A stretch of 64,000 bases of DNA from Castellaniella caeni NBRC 101664 (GCF_001592225.1 NZ_BCWN01000007.1:1-64000); one strand, 5' to 3'; shown: positions 49,816-58,825, numbered from the stretch's first letter. The notes: a model not told the origin generated them from the letters alone. Translations and numbers: made by a program.

Positions 49816-50703
49816 TCAGGCCCTCTTCTTATGCAAACGCTGCTTGACCAGCGGAATCACCAGCGCCACCGTCACCAGTACGGCGGTCACCAGGTTGAGG
49901 TCCTGCGCCTTCAGGCCGATGAAGTCGGCATTGAGGGCCAGCGCCACGAAGAAACGGTACAGCACGGCGCCGATGACGACGGCCAGGGTGGCGATCACGA
50001 GACGCCGCGTCGGCATGATGGATTCGCCGATGATGACCGCCGCCAGCCCGATGACGATGGTGCCGATGCCCATGGAGATGTCGGCGCCGCCCTGGGACTG
50101 GGCGAACAGCGCCCCGGCCAGGCCGCACAGGGCGTTGGAGATGGCCATGCCCAGCAGTACCATGCGCCCGGTGTGGATGCCCTGGGCGCGCGCCATGCGC
50201 GGATTGGAGCCCGTGGAGCGCATGGCCAGGCCCACCTGGGTGGCGAAAAACCAGTCGAGCAGCAGCTTGACGACCACCACCAGGGCCAGCAGGATGAGCG
50301 GCCGGGCGATGTAGTCTTCCATGCCGCTCGGCTGCAGCACCGTAAAGACGGTGGGATCGGTGATGAGCGGCACGTTGGGCGCGTCCATCACGCGCAGGTT
50401 GATGGAATACAGCGCGATCATCATCAGGATGCTGGCGAGCAGATCCATGATCTTGAGGCTGACGTTCAGCCAGCCGGTGATCATCCCGGCAAAGCCGGCG
50501 GCCAGCGTGGCGATGAAGGTGGCGAGGAAAGGGTCCATGCCGTGGTGGATGAGGATGGCCGCGGTGGCCCCACCCAGCGGAAAGCTGCCATCCACGGTGA
50601 GGTCGGGAAAGTTGAGGACACGAAAGGAGATGAGCACGCCCAGGGCGACCAGGCCGAAAATCAGCCCGATCTCGAAGGCCCCCCACATGGAGTAAATAGA
50701 CAT
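49816..50703 (-). CDS. ABC transporter permease (branched-chain/TrpY type)
   Basis: A 295-residue inner-membrane permease with eight or nine hydrophobic helices. IYSMWGAFEIGLIFGLVALG opens the protein; the helical region GMAISNALCGLAGALFAQSQ is the conserved cytoplasmic coupling segment of the BPD-transport-2 superfamily. I chose the ATG at 50703; upstream in-frame codons are basic and unlikely. It lies 189 bases after the binding-protein gene, with an intrinsic terminator between. Confidence 0.88.
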   Translation of the reverse strand: MSIYSMWGAFEIGLIFGLVALGVLISFRVLNFPDLTVDGSFPLGGATAAILIHHGMDPFLATFIATLAAGFAGMITGWLNVSLKIMDLLASILMMIALYSINLRVMDAPNVPLITDPTVFTVLQPSGMEDYIARPLILLALVVVVKLLLDWFFATQVGLAMRSTGSNPRMARAQGIHTGRMVLLGMAISNALCGLAGALFAQSQGGADISMGIGTIVIGLAAVIIGESIMPTRRLVIATLAVVIGAVLYRFFVALALNADFIGLKAQDLNLVTAVLVTVALVIPLVKQRLHKKRA

Positions 50704-50791
50704 GGAATTCTCTAGAAACGGGATGCCGCGCACCGCGCGCATGACGCGGGCCGACACCAGTGCCGGCCGGGCCGATCGGGCCCCGCGCCGG

Positions 50792-50818
50792 AAAAAACGT
50801 AGGCCGCACAGGCGGCCT
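50792..50818 (-). terminator. Intrinsic terminator between binding protein and permease
   Basis: On the minus strand stem AGGCCG/CGGCCT (50801-50806 with 50813-50818), loop of six bases, is followed by ACG and TTTTTT. It would let most transcripts stop after the binding-protein gene, with read-through into permease and ATPase. Confidence 0.7.
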
Positions 50819-50858
50819 GGGAACGAAACGAGACTGTCATCCGCTGCTGCGCGGCCTG

Positions 50859-50882
50859 CCCGGCGGGCCCGAAGGCGCCGGG
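50859..50882 (-). other. UUCG-capped hairpin after the binding-protein stop
   Basis: CCCGGC (50859-50864) and GCCGGG (50877-50882) enclose GCC/GGC closing a TTCG tetraloop on the minus strand, with a two-base bulge. It begins about ten bases past the stop codon and resembles 3'-protecting stem-loops after binding-protein genes. Confidence 0.5.
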
Positions 50883-50892
50883 CGCAGCCTGC

Positions 50893-51861
50893 TTACTGGA
50901 TGACCTGAGCCGCCGACTTCACCACGGCGTCGGACAGGGTGACGCCCTGTTTCTTGGCCGCCGACAGATTGACGTACAGTTCTTGCTTGGCGCTGGTTTC
51001 AGAGGCGATGGCGCCGGGTTTTTCGCCCTTCAGGATGCGCACCACCAGGCCGCCAGTCTGGACGCCCAGGTCGTGATAGTTGACGCCCAGGGCGGCAACG
51101 GCCCCCCGCTTGACGCTGTCGGTATCCGACGCAATGAGCGGAATCTTGGCCGAATCGCCCACCTTGACCAGCGATTCGTAGGCCGACACGACGTTGTTGT
51201 CGGTGTTGGTGTAGATGACATCGACCTTGCCCACCAGGCTGCGGGCCGCCGCGCCCACATCGACCGTGCGCGCCGCCGTGGCTTCGATCAGGCTGAGGCC
51301 GGCCTTGGGCAGCAGTTCTCGCATCTGCTTGACGACCACCACCGAATTGGCTTCGCCGGGGTTGTAGACCATGCCCACTTTCTTGGCGTTGGGCACGATC
51401 TTCTTGATGAGGTCGATCTGCTTGTCGAGCGCCAGCGCGTCCGACACCCCGGTGACGTTGGTGCCCGACGGCCCCCAGCCGGGTACAAGCTGCGCCGCGA
51501 CCGGATCGGTGACGGCGGAATACACCACGGGGATGGTCTTGGTGGCAGCTACCACGGCCTGCGCCGACGGCGTGGCGATGGCCACGATGACGTCAGGCTT
51601 GTCGCCCACATATTTGCGCGCGATCTGTGCGGCGATGGCGGTATTGCCCTGTGCCGTCTGGAACTGCCACTTGAGCCCCTTGGCCTCGGTATAGCCCGCC
51701 TGGGTCAGCGCCTCGCGCACGCCGTCCTTGACGGCATCCAGCGCCGGGTGCTCGACGATGGAGGTGACCGCCACCGACTGAGCCTGTGCCTGGGGCGCCG
51801 CGAGCGCCCCCATGAGCGCGGCGGCGCCAGCCAGGTGACGAACGAGGGGATGCAGTTTCAT
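50893..51861 (-). CDS. ABC transporter substrate-binding protein (TrpX/PF04392-like)
   Basis: A 322-residue periplasmic binding protein. Signal peptide residues 1-27 with cleavage after AAPQAQA. Mature protein begins VAVTSIVEHPALDAVKDGV; the two-lobe fold shows VIVAIATPSAQAVVAATK, IPVVYSAVTDPVAAQLV and VIYTNTDNNVVSAYESLVK. These segments are typical of the ABC_sub_bind family, whose firmicute members sit under tryptophan-specific T-boxes. Ligand here is not proved; proximity to trpF is suggestive. Confidence 0.88.
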   Translation of the reverse strand: MKLHPLVRHLAGAAALMGALAAPQAQAQSVAVTSIVEHPALDAVKDGVREALTQAGYTEAKGLKWQFQTAQGNTAIAAQIARKYVGDKPDVIVAIATPSAQAVVAATKTIPVVYSAVTDPVAAQLVPGWGPSGTNVTGVSDALALDKQIDLIKKIVPNAKKVGMVYNPGEANSVVVVKQMRELLPKAGLSLIEATAARTVDVGAAARSLVGKVDVIYTNTDNNVVSAYESLVKVGDSAKIPLIASDTDSVKRGAVAALGVNYHDLGVQTGGLVVRILKGEKPGAIASETSAKQELYVNLSAAKKQGVTLSDAVVKSAAQVIQ

Positions 51862-52195
51862 GTATGGCTCCTGTGGTGACCTTGCCTGAAGAGACCGGAT
51901 TCGGCAATCAGGCGCTCAGTCTAGCGGGAAAAATCTTGATTATCTGCAGGGGATTTCCCTGTTTCGGCAATGATTTTAACCTGTGGCGTTATTTTTCTTA
52001 CCTGAAGGGCGATAAATCGCGACACCTTTGAATTTGAAGAAATAAAATTGCTTTCACATGGGGTGCTACGAATCGATCGGGCCGTAAACAGCCGTATTGG
52101 CGCCATTCGTGATGTCATTCGTGGCGTCATCCGTGGCACCACCTGTGACGCCATCCACGACGCTATCCGTGGCATCACCACGGCCGCGGCGGCCG
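51862..52195. other. 334-base gap between trpF and the ABC cassette
   Basis: The half next to the binding-protein gene (about 51930-52060) is distinctly A+T-rich compared with the flanks and probably contains its promoter, but no convincing -35/-10 pair stands out. It contains short palindromes GCGATAAATCGC (52008-52019) and CAGGGGATTTCCCTG (near 51946). The half next to trpF holds a degenerate 12-base tandem repeat and the hairpin CCGTGG/CCACGG (52167-52183), possibly ending the trpF transcript. No gene is apparent. Confidence 0.6.
52105..52176. repeat. Degenerate 12-bp tandem repeat, six units
   Basis: Six head-to-tail units related to ATTCGTGGCGTC run without gaps; units two and three differ at four or fewer positions. 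Because the period is a multiple of three, frames on both strands show tetrapeptide repeats, but no ribosome binding site or conserved protein is seen, so it is treated as a non-coding minisatellite remnant. Confidence 0.6.
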
Positions 52196-52858
52196 CTATG
52201 TGCAGTCGCTGGCGCGCACGGCGGCAACAAAGGCGGCGATGCGATCGGCGTCCTTGATGCCCGGAGCCGATTCAACCCCGCTGCTGACGTCCACCGCAAA
52301 GGGCCGCACGGCGGCGATCCCCTGCCCCACCGTCTCGGCGGTCAGGCCGCCCGAAAGCACCACGGGACGCGCCTGCGCATCACCCCGCACGGCGGCCAGC
52401 AGGGCGGCATCGAAAGACAGGCCGCTGCCGCCATAACCCGCGCTGTAGCTGTCGAACAGCCAGCCGCCGGCAGCGTCATACAGCCGACACTGCGCCAGCA
52501 AGTTTGCCGCCGAGTCCAGGCCCGGCGCCCCCACCCGGAAGGCCTTCAGGTATGGCACGCCGAACTGGGCGCAAAACCGTGGCGGCTCTTCGCCATGAAA
52601 CTGCAGCAGGTCGGGGCGTACGCGCGCGAGCACCTGCTCGACCTCGGCGACTGAAGGGTTGACGAACAGGGCTACCGTGGAGACGAAGGCGGGCACCTGG
52701 CGGCGCAGCGCCGCGGCATGATCCAGACTCAGCGCGCGGCGGCTGGGCGGATAGAACACCAGCCCCAGGGCATCGACCCCGAGGTCGACCGCCGCCGCCA
52801 CGTCGCCGGGGCGCGTCAGGCCGCAGACCTTGATGCGCGTGCGTCCGGGCGTCTTCAT
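52196..52858 (-). CDS. trpF: Phosphoribosylanthranilate isomerase
   Basis: TIM-barrel enzyme of tryptophan synthesis (PRA to CdRP). 220 aa. Catalytic Cys12 lies in IKVCGLTRPGD; DALGLVFYPPSRRAL, LLQFHGEEPPRFC, the catalytic-Asp region LFDSYSAGYGGSG and VLSGGLTAETV follow. The start overlaps the TRAP permease stop (ATGA). In related genomes trpF lies between truA and trpB; here the TRAP genes precede it and trpB-trpA do not follow. Confidence 0.96.
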   Translation of the reverse strand: MKTPGRTRIKVCGLTRPGDVAAAVDLGVDALGLVFYPPSRRALSLDHAAALRRQVPAFVSTVALFVNPSVAEVEQVLARVRPDLLQFHGEEPPRFCAQFGVPYLKAFRVGAPGLDSAANLLAQCRLYDAAGGWLFDSYSAGYGGSGLSFDAALLAAVRGDAQARPVVLSGGLTAETVGQGIAAVRPFAVDVSSGVESAPGIKDADRIAAFVAAVRASDCT

Positions 52859-54522
52859 TGGAAGGCCCCCGCGGCGTCGCCCGAGCCATAGGCATCCGAA
52901 CCGTAGGCGCTGTCTTGCCCGAAGGTGACGGAATCCGGATTGACGACCGGCGCATTGCCCTTGTAGTGCGTGACCATGCCGGGAAAGCTCAGTACTGCGG
53001 CCACCATGAGAACCTGAATGATGATGAAGGGGATGGAGCCCCAGTAGATTTGCGCCGTGGTCACCTTGGCGATCAGCTTGCCGGTGACGCGGTCGCGGTA
53101 GTCTTCTTTGGGCGCCACCGAACGCAGGTAGAACAGCGCGAAGCCAAAGGGCGGATGCACGAAAGACGTCTGCATGTTGACGGCCAGCAGGACGCCAAAC
53201 CAGATGAGATCGATGCCCATTTTGTCGGCCACCGGCCCGAGCAGCGGCACGATGATGAAGGCCAGCTCGAAGAAGTCGAGGAAAAACGCCAGGAAGAAGG
53301 TCATGACGCTGACTACCACCAGAAAACCCAGTTCGCCCCCGGGCACGTGCAGCAGCAGCTGCTCGACCCAAAGATCGCCGTTGATGCCGCGGAAGCTGAG
53401 GCTGAAGATGGTGGAGCCCACCAGGATGAAGACGACGAAGCAGGACAGGCGCGCCGTGCTTTCCATGGCCTGCTGCAGCTGGCGCATCGAGAAGCGTCTG
53501 CGCGACACGGCCATGATGAGCGCCCCCACCGCCCCCATGGCGCCGCCTTCGGTGGGCGTGGCCACGCCGATGAAGATCGTGCCCAGCACCAGGAAGATGA
53601 GCGCCAGGGGCGGGATCATGACGAACACCACGCGCTCGGCCAAAGGCGAGAGCCAGCCCAGGCGCAGGATGCGGTTGCCCAGCGCCATCAGCAGCGCCAC
53701 GCTGCCCCAGATGAGCAGCACGATGACGAGGCGCTCGTCCAGCGGGATGTCGGTGTGCGCGCGGAAGTAGTAGTCGGAACCGTAGCGCGCCACGGCGGCG
53801 GCGATGAGTGTGAGCACGAGCAGCGAACGCAGGCCGCGGCGCCCCTTGGCATCGACCTCGCCGCGCGCCTCGGGCGGCAGGGCCGGCACCTGGGCGGGCT
53901 TGAAGAAGGCCACCAGAAACACGTAGCCCATGTAGGCGCCCGCCAGCAGCAGGCCCGGCAGCATGGCGCCACGGTACATGTCGCCGATCGAGCGCCCCAG
54001 CTGATCGGCCAGGATGATGAGCACCAGCGACGGTGGGATGATCTGCGACAGCGTACCCGAGGCAGCGATGACGCCCGAGGCCAGGCGCCGGTCATAGCCG
54101 TAGCGCAGCATGATGGGCAGGGAAATGAGCCCCATCGAGATCACCGAGGCCGACACCACCCCCGTGGTGGCGGCCAGCAGGGCGCCGACGAAGACGACGG
54201 CAATGGCCAGGCCGCCGCGCAGCGGGCCGAACAGCCGCCCGATGGTGTCGAGCAGGTCTTCGGCCATGCCCGAGCGTTCGAGTATGAGCCCCATGAAGGT
54301 GAAAAACGGCACGGCCAGCAGGGTGTCGTTGCCCACGATGCCGAAGATGCGCTGCGGCAGCGCCTGAAAGAGCAGCGGGCTCATCAGGTTGAGGTCGATG
54401 GCGACCAGGCCATAGAGCACGCCCGTGGCGGCCAGCGAAAACGCCACTGGAAAGCCCAGCAGCAGAAAGACGATCAGGTTGAAGAACATGATCGGCGCGA
54501 GGTTCGAGACGAGAAATTCCAT
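52855..54522 (-). CDS. TRAP transporter large permease (DctM family)
   Basis: A 555-residue sodium-coupled secondary transporter subunit with about 13-14 transmembrane helices. Helical motifs FFNLIVFLLLGFPVAFSLAA, ASGTLSQIIPPSLVLIILAD, FIGVATPTEGGAMGAVGALI and TSFVHPPFGFALFYLRSVAP are characteristic. It is longer than common DctM (about 430 aa) owing to a central charged insertion (about 275-350), as in the mannitol/chloroaromatic subgroup. Start 2 bases after dctQ; stop overlaps trpF. No DctP-type binding protein is adjacent. Confidence 0.93.
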   Translation of the reverse strand: MEFLVSNLAPIMFFNLIVFLLLGFPVAFSLAATGVLYGLVAIDLNLMSPLLFQALPQRIFGIVGNDTLLAVPFFTFMGLILERSGMAEDLLDTIGRLFGPLRGGLAIAVVFVGALLAATTGVVSASVISMGLISLPIMLRYGYDRRLASGVIAASGTLSQIIPPSLVLIILADQLGRSIGDMYRGAMLPGLLLAGAYMGYVFLVAFFKPAQVPALPPEARGEVDAKGRRGLRSLLVLTLIAAAVARYGSDYYFRAHTDIPLDERLVIVLLIWGSVALLMALGNRILRLGWLSPLAERVVFVMIPPLALIFLVLGTIFIGVATPTEGGAMGAVGALIMAVSRRRFSMRQLQQAMESTARLSCFVVFILVGSTIFSLSFRGINGDLWVEQLLLHVPGGELGFLVVVSVMTFFLAFFLDFFELAFIIVPLLGPVADKMGIDLIWFGVLLAVNMQTSFVHPPFGFALFYLRSVAPKEDYRDRVTGKLIAKVTTAQIYWGSIPFIIIQVLMVAAVLSFPGMVTHYKGNAPVVNPDSVTFGQDSAYGSDAYGSGDAAGAFQ

Positions 54523-54524
54523 GT

Positions 54525-55139
54525 TCAGCGCCCCGCGACCGTGTCTGTGCCCTGCCCGGCCTGCTGCTGGGCAAGGATGTCTTCCACCAGTTTTTCTTCG
54601 TCGCTCTTGCCGCTGGATACGCGCATGGGATTGCCGCACTGCCCGCGCAAAAAGCCGATGCACTTGAGCAGATGCGACAGCCCGGCCAGGATGAGCAGCG
54701 CAAAGCCCGCGGGTATCAGCAACTTGGCCGGCCAGCGGATGAGGCCTTCGGTGTTGGAGGACAGCTCGTGGGTGAGATAGGATTCCCAGAAAAACGGGAT
54801 GGACAGCCACAGCACCAGACAGGCCGCGGGCAGCAGAAAGAAGATCACGCCGAAGATTTCAATGTACACCTGCGCGCGCTCGGACAGCTTCTGCGACAGC
54901 ACGTCTACCCGGACGTGTTCGTTGCGCAGGAAGGTGTAGCCCGCCGCCAGCAGAAAGATGGCGCCAAACAAGTACCACTGCAGTTCGAGCCAGGCGTTCG
55001 AACTGAGGTTGAAGACCTTGCGCATCACCGCGTTGCCGGCGCTGATGAGCGCCACGATCAGCACCAGCCAGGTCACGGCGCGACCCACCAGCGTATTCAG
55101 GGCATCGATATACCCGGAAATCTTCAAGAGAGTTTTCAT
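54525..55139 (-). CDS. TRAP transporter small permease (DctQ family)
   Basis: A 204-residue subunit with four transmembrane helices (WLVLIVALISAGNAVMRKVF, LQWYLFGAIFLLAAGYTFLR, a third near 105-125 and a fourth near 145-165). The motif NEHVRVDVLSQKL after helix 2 is the DctQ signature. The C-terminal tail is charged and cytoplasmic. It pairs with the large permease two bases downstream. Confidence 0.92.
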   Translation of the reverse strand: MKTLLKISGYIDALNTLVGRAVTWLVLIVALISAGNAVMRKVFNLSSNAWLELQWYLFGAIFLLAAGYTFLRNEHVRVDVLSQKLSERAQVYIEIFGVIFFLLPAACLVLWLSIPFFWESYLTHELSSNTEGLIRWPAKLLIPAGFALLILAGLSHLLKCIGFLRGQCGNPMRVSSGKSDEEKLVEDILAQQQAGQGTDTVAGR

Positions 55140-55202
55140 TGCTCGTCCAGAGAAGAAAAGCCACGGGACACGAGCTTGCCCCGACCTGTCACAAATTTTC
55201 CA

Positions 55203-55230
55203 ATTCTATCCGATGGCGCGCGGGCGTCAC
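55203..55230 (-). promoter_or_regulatory. Candidate promoter of the TRAP-trpF unit
   Basis: On the minus strand GTGACG (55225-55230) and TAGAAT (55203-55208) are 16 bases apart, 60 bases upstream of dctQ. The 101-base truA-dctQ gap shows no terminator. Confidence 0.3.
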
Positions 55231-55240
55231 CATGGGAATA

Positions 55241-56059
55241 CTACGCAGACGCAGCCAGCAGGCCGCCCAGGTGATGGCGCAAGGCGTCCTGGGGGGAACG
55301 CAGCGGCAGGTCTGGCGCCCGCGGATAGGCCACGTGCGCCAGATACAGGCCGTCGGACATGAACGTGGGGGCCGACAGGCGGCGGTCGCGCCGGGCGAGC
55401 AGCTCGGCGGCCCAGTCAGGCGGGCGGCGGCCACGCCCCACCATGAGCAGCATGCCCATGAGGTTGCGCACCATGTGGTGCAAGAAGGCGTTGGCGCGCA
55501 GTTCGAAGACCAGAAAATCGCCCGCGCGCGTGATATCCAGCGCCTGCAAGGTACGCACCGGGCTGGCGGCCTGGCATTCGGACGAGCGAAAGGCGCTGAA
55601 GTCGTGCTCGCCCAGCAGGTGGCGGGCGGCGGCGCGCATGGCCTCGTCATCCAGCGAATCATGCACCCAGCCCACCTTGCCAGTGAGAATGGGCGAGCGC
55701 ACGGGGGCGCTGCGCAGCACATAGAAGTACGTGCGCGCGCGGGCATCGAAGCGGGCATGAAAATCAGCGGCCACGGGCCGCGCCCACTGCACCGCCAGGC
55801 TGGCGGGCAGCAGGGCATTGAGGCCCCGCACCCAGGATTCATCCCGGCGGACGGCATCGGTATCGATGTGCACCACCTGCTGCAAGGCATGCACCCCGGT
55901 GTCGGTGCGCCCAGCACAGATGGTGGGCACGCCGGGGCTGGCCAGAAACCGCCGCAGCGCCGCTTCCAGCACGTCCTGCAACGTGCCCCCGCCAGGCTGC
56001 GTCTGCCAGCCGTGCCAGGGCGCGCCGTCGTAGCTCAGGCCCAGTGCGATGCGTGCCAC
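55241..56059 (-). CDS. truA: tRNA pseudouridine synthase A
   Basis: Converts U38-U40 of tRNA anticodon arms to pseudouridine. 272 aa. Catalytic Asp53 is in [48 protein letters not shown] and the C-terminal YLAHVAYP are conserved. The start is GTG at 56059, giving the expected [12 protein letters not shown] terminus with GAGGG upstream. Adjacent to fimV, as in Burkholderiales generally. Confidence 0.95.
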   Translation of the reverse strand: MARIALGLSYDGAPWHGWQTQPGGGTLQDVLEAALRRFLASPGVPTICAGRTDTGVHALQQVVHIDTDAVRRDESWVRGLNALLPASLAVQWARPVAADFHARFDARARTYFYVLRSAPVRSPILTGKVGWVHDSLDDEAMRAAARHLLGEHDFSAFRSSECQAASPVRTLQALDITRAGDFLVFELRANAFLHHMVRNLMGMLLMVGRGRRPPDWAAELLARRDRRLSAPTFMSDGLYLAHVAYPRAPDLPLRSPQDALRHHLGGLLAASA

Positions 56060-56098
56060 GATCGGCCCTCAGTGTCGAGCGAACGCGCCAAACCGGGG

Positions 56099-57655
56099 CT
56101 ACGCCTTGGGTGCGGACGGTGCATCCGGCTGGGCCAGGTCGAGATCGACGTCCTTGAGCTTTTCCCGCACCATGGCCTCGGTGACGCGCGGCGTGTCCTC
56201 GGCATCATCGCGCGCCCCATTGGCGCGACGCAGCAGCCAGGCGATGATGAAGACGATCACGGCCAGCAGCGTGGTCATTACCCCGAGCAGGTGATCCTGG
56301 AGCCAGGTGGCCCGGTGCTGGGCGCGCTGGGAGGCCTGCAGTTCGGCGGCATCGGCCTGGGCCGGTGCCGCGGGTGCCAGTGTGGTGCCCAGGTCGGTGC
56401 CCGCCTTGGCGGTAGCGGACGCACCCGGCCGGGCCGAAGCGCCGACCTGGCCTGCCGCGGAATCGCTGCCCGGCGCAGCGTCGGCGGCGTCTGGCTGCTG
56501 CGCATCCAGGGCTTCGGCGGCGGTCTGGGCATTGGCCTGCGCCGCTGCCTCGTGGCTGGCTTCGCTGATGGCGTTGGCGATCTTGCCGATCGACTGGCCA
56601 ATGGCCTGGGCGCCATCAACCGCGGCATGACCCGCCACGCGGCCTTGCGCCTGCAAGGCCTTGTTGAGGTTCTGGACGTTGTCCTGCAGCTGCCCCACGC
56701 GCGCTTCGGCGTCTTTCAGCGCGCGCCCGCGGGCGGTGCGCTGGTCGGCCGACTCAGCCGCGCCCCCCTGGCTCAGGCGCAGCTGGTCTTTGGCGGTGGC
56801 GGCGCCTGCCGGATGATCCGCCCCGCGCGCATGCGACACGGCCCCCCGGGTGCCCGAAGTCAGTGGCGCGGCACCCGCGCCCACCCGGCCGCTGAGACGG
56901 TCGAAGGCTGCCGTCTGCTGCACGAACTGGCGCCGGGCCTCGGCATCGGAGATCGACAGCATGTCGTCGATACCGGGCACGGCCAGCGCCGCGCCCGCGC
57001 GCACCAGATTGATGTTGTGCCGGATGAAGGCCTGCGGATTGGCCCGCTGCAAGGCCATCATCAACTGATAGAGGGACACGCCATCGACGGCGTGACGGCG
57101 AGCGATGGCAAACAGGGTGTCGCCCGGCCTGACCCGGATGGCGCCTGCCGGAATACGGCGGCTGGTGGGTGCGGCGGGCGCGCCCACGGCGCTGGCCGGG
57201 CTGCTGGCGGGCGCCGTCTGTGACTGGGCGACAGGAGCCTGGGCCCGCACCGGCCCCGGCGCCACGATGGACACCTGATAGCGCTGAGCGCCAGTGGCCG
57301 TCTGGACGTCGAGCAGCAGATCAGCCAGCGCCCCGGAGAAGGCCTGGCTGGAATGGATGCGCAAGACCCGGCGCGTGCTGCCCCGGGCCTCTGGCGCCAC
57401 GCTGACACTGAGGCTGTCGAGCGGCACGGGCGGCGTCAGCCCGGCGCTGGCCCAGTCGGCGGCAGCGGCGGGCCGGGCCGACAGCGCCTGCAGGTCGGCG
57501 GCCGTCAGGTGCGTGACCGGCACCAGCACGAGCAGCGGCTGGCCGACTTCTGACACCAGGCGCGCGTGGCCGAAGCTGGCGGCCTGCGCCGCGCCGCCCG
57601 TGGCCAGCGCCAGCACGGCCAGCAGCCGGGCCATCTGGCGGGTGCCGGCACCCAT
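56099..57655 (-). CDS. fimV: FimV/TspA-like LysM-domain inner-membrane protein
   Basis: A 518-residue envelope protein. Signal peptide (about 1-24), FimV N-terminal domain (FGHARLVSEVGQPLLVLVPV), a LysM peptidoglycan-binding domain (AIRVRPGDTLFAIARRHAVD), an Ala-rich coiled coil (about 305-345), a transmembrane helix near 455-475 (LLGVMTTLLAVIVFIIAWLL) and a short cytoplasmic tail. Relatives organise polar pili and chemosensory machinery. It lacks the long cytoplasmic TPR region of Pseudomonas FimV (over 900 aa). ATG at 57655 shares one base with the asd stop. Confidence 0.85.
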   Translation of the reverse strand: MGAGTRQMARLLAVLALATGGAAQAASFGHARLVSEVGQPLLVLVPVTHLTAADLQALSARPAAAADWASAGLTPPVPLDSLSVSVAPEARGSTRRVLRIHSSQAFSGALADLLLDVQTATGAQRYQVSIVAPGPVRAQAPVAQSQTAPASSPASAVGAPAAPTSRRIPAGAIRVRPGDTLFAIARRHAVDGVSLYQLMMALQRANPQAFIRHNINLVRAGAALAVPGIDDMLSISDAEARRQFVQQTAAFDRLSGRVGAGAAPLTSGTRGAVSHARGADHPAGAATAKDQLRLSQGGAAESADQRTARGRALKDAEARVGQLQDNVQNLNKALQAQGRVAGHAAVDGAQAIGQSIGKIANAISEASHEAAAQANAQTAAEALDAQQPDAADAAPGSDSAAGQVGASARPGASATAKAGTDLGTTLAPAAPAQADAAELQASQRAQHRATWLQDHLLGVMTTLLAVIVFIIAWLLRRANGARDDAEDTPRVTEAMVREKLKDVDLDLAQPDAPSAPKA

Positions 57656-58785
57656 CAAAGTTCACCCAGCGCAATGCGCAGCATACGGCGCAGCGGTTCG
57701 GCGGCCCCCCACAGCAGCTGGTCACCCACGGTGAAGGCACTGAGGTATTCGGGGCCCATGGACATCTTGCGCAAGCGCCCCACGGGAATGTCGAGCGTGC
57801 CCGTGACGGCCACGGGCGTGAGCGCCTGGACGGAGGATTCTTTGTCGTTGGGCACGAGCTTGGCCCAGGGCGTGCCCGTGCGCACCGCGTCGTTGATCTC
57901 GTCGAGCGGGACGTCGCGGCGCAGCTTGATGGTGAGCGCCTGGCTATGGCAGCGCATGGCGCCGATGCGCACGCACAGGCCATCGACCGGCACCGGCGTA
58001 GCGCCGAAACCCGGCCCGCGGCCCAGGATTTTATTGGTTTCGGCCCCACCCTTCCATTCTTCGCGCGACATGCCGTCGCCGAGATCTTTGTCGATCCAGG
58101 GGATGAGGCTGCCGCCCAGGGGCACGCCGAAATTTTCTTGCGGCAGGCTGGGGTCTTGCTGCGCCTTGAGCACCCCGCGATCGATGTCAAGGATGGCCGA
58201 GGCCGGGTCGGCCAGCTGTGCGCCCACGGCCTGGTTGAGCAGGCCGAACTGGGTGAGGAGTTCGCGCATGTGGCGCGCCCCGCCGCCGGAAGCGGCCTGG
58301 TAGGTCATGGAGGTCATCCATTCGACCATGTCGGCCTTGAACAGGCCGGCCAGCCCCATCAGCATGCAGCTGACCGTGCAGTTGCCGCCGATGTAGTTGC
58401 GCACCCCGCGCTGCAGGGCGGCATCGATGACGGGCCGGTTGACCGGGTCGAGCACGATGATGGCGTCGTCTTTCATGCGCAGCGTGCTGGCGGCGTCGAT
58501 CCACAGGCCGTCCCAGCCCGTTGCGCGCAGCTTGGGGTAGACGGCGCTGGTGTAGTCGCCCCCTTGCGCCGTGACGATGATGGGCAGCTTGCGCAAGGCC
58601 TCGATGTCGTAGGCATCTTGCAAGGGGCCCGCACCCGATGCCCACGCCGGGGCCGCCCCGCCCGCATTGCTGGTGGAAAAGAACACCGGCTCGAAAAACG
58701 CGAAATCGTTTTCATCCCGCATGCGCTGCATGAGCACCGAGCCCACCATGCCGCGCCACCCGACCAAACCTACTGCCTGCGCCAT
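57655..58785 (-). CDS. asd: Aspartate-semialdehyde dehydrogenase
   Basis: Reduces aspartyl phosphate to the semialdehyde for lysine/DAP, threonine and methionine. 376 aa, the long gram-negative type. NADP motif [18 protein letters not shown]; active-site Cys135 in [17 protein letters not shown], the same position as in E. coli; conserved His region [16 protein letters not shown]. The ATG at 58785 is preferred to an upstream TTG. Confidence 0.96.
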   Translation of the reverse strand: MAQAVGLVGWRGMVGSVLMQRMRDENDFAFFEPVFFSTSNAGGAAPAWASGAGPLQDAYDIEALRKLPIIVTAQGGDYTSAVYPKLRATGWDGLWIDAASTLRMKDDAIIVLDPVNRPVIDAALQRGVRNYIGGNCTVSCMLMGLAGLFKADMVEWMTSMTYQAASGGGARHMRELLTQFGLLNQAVGAQLADPASAILDIDRGVLKAQQDPSLPQENFGVPLGGSLIPWIDKDLGDGMSREEWKGGAETNKILGRGPGFGATPVPVDGLCVRIGAMRCHSQALTIKLRRDVPLDEINDAVRTGTPWAKLVPNDKESSVQALTPVAVTGTLDIPVGRLRKMSMGPEYLSAFTVGDQLLWGAAEPLRRMLRIALGEL

Positions 58786-58825
58786 AAAACCCTGCCTGAA
58801 CAAAAAATTGAGAATCCCGAATTGT

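Noticed and set aside
52048-52257. A small plus-strand frame encoding tetrapeptide repeats (IRDV, IRGV, IRGT)
   Set aside because: The repeats are a by-product of the 12-base DNA repeat; the frame runs into trpF antisense and has no ribosome binding site.
52858-54780. A long plus-strand frame opposite the TRAP large permease
   Set aside because: Charged, repetitive His/Gln/Arg/Asp translation is the complement of a membrane protein; no homology is apparent.
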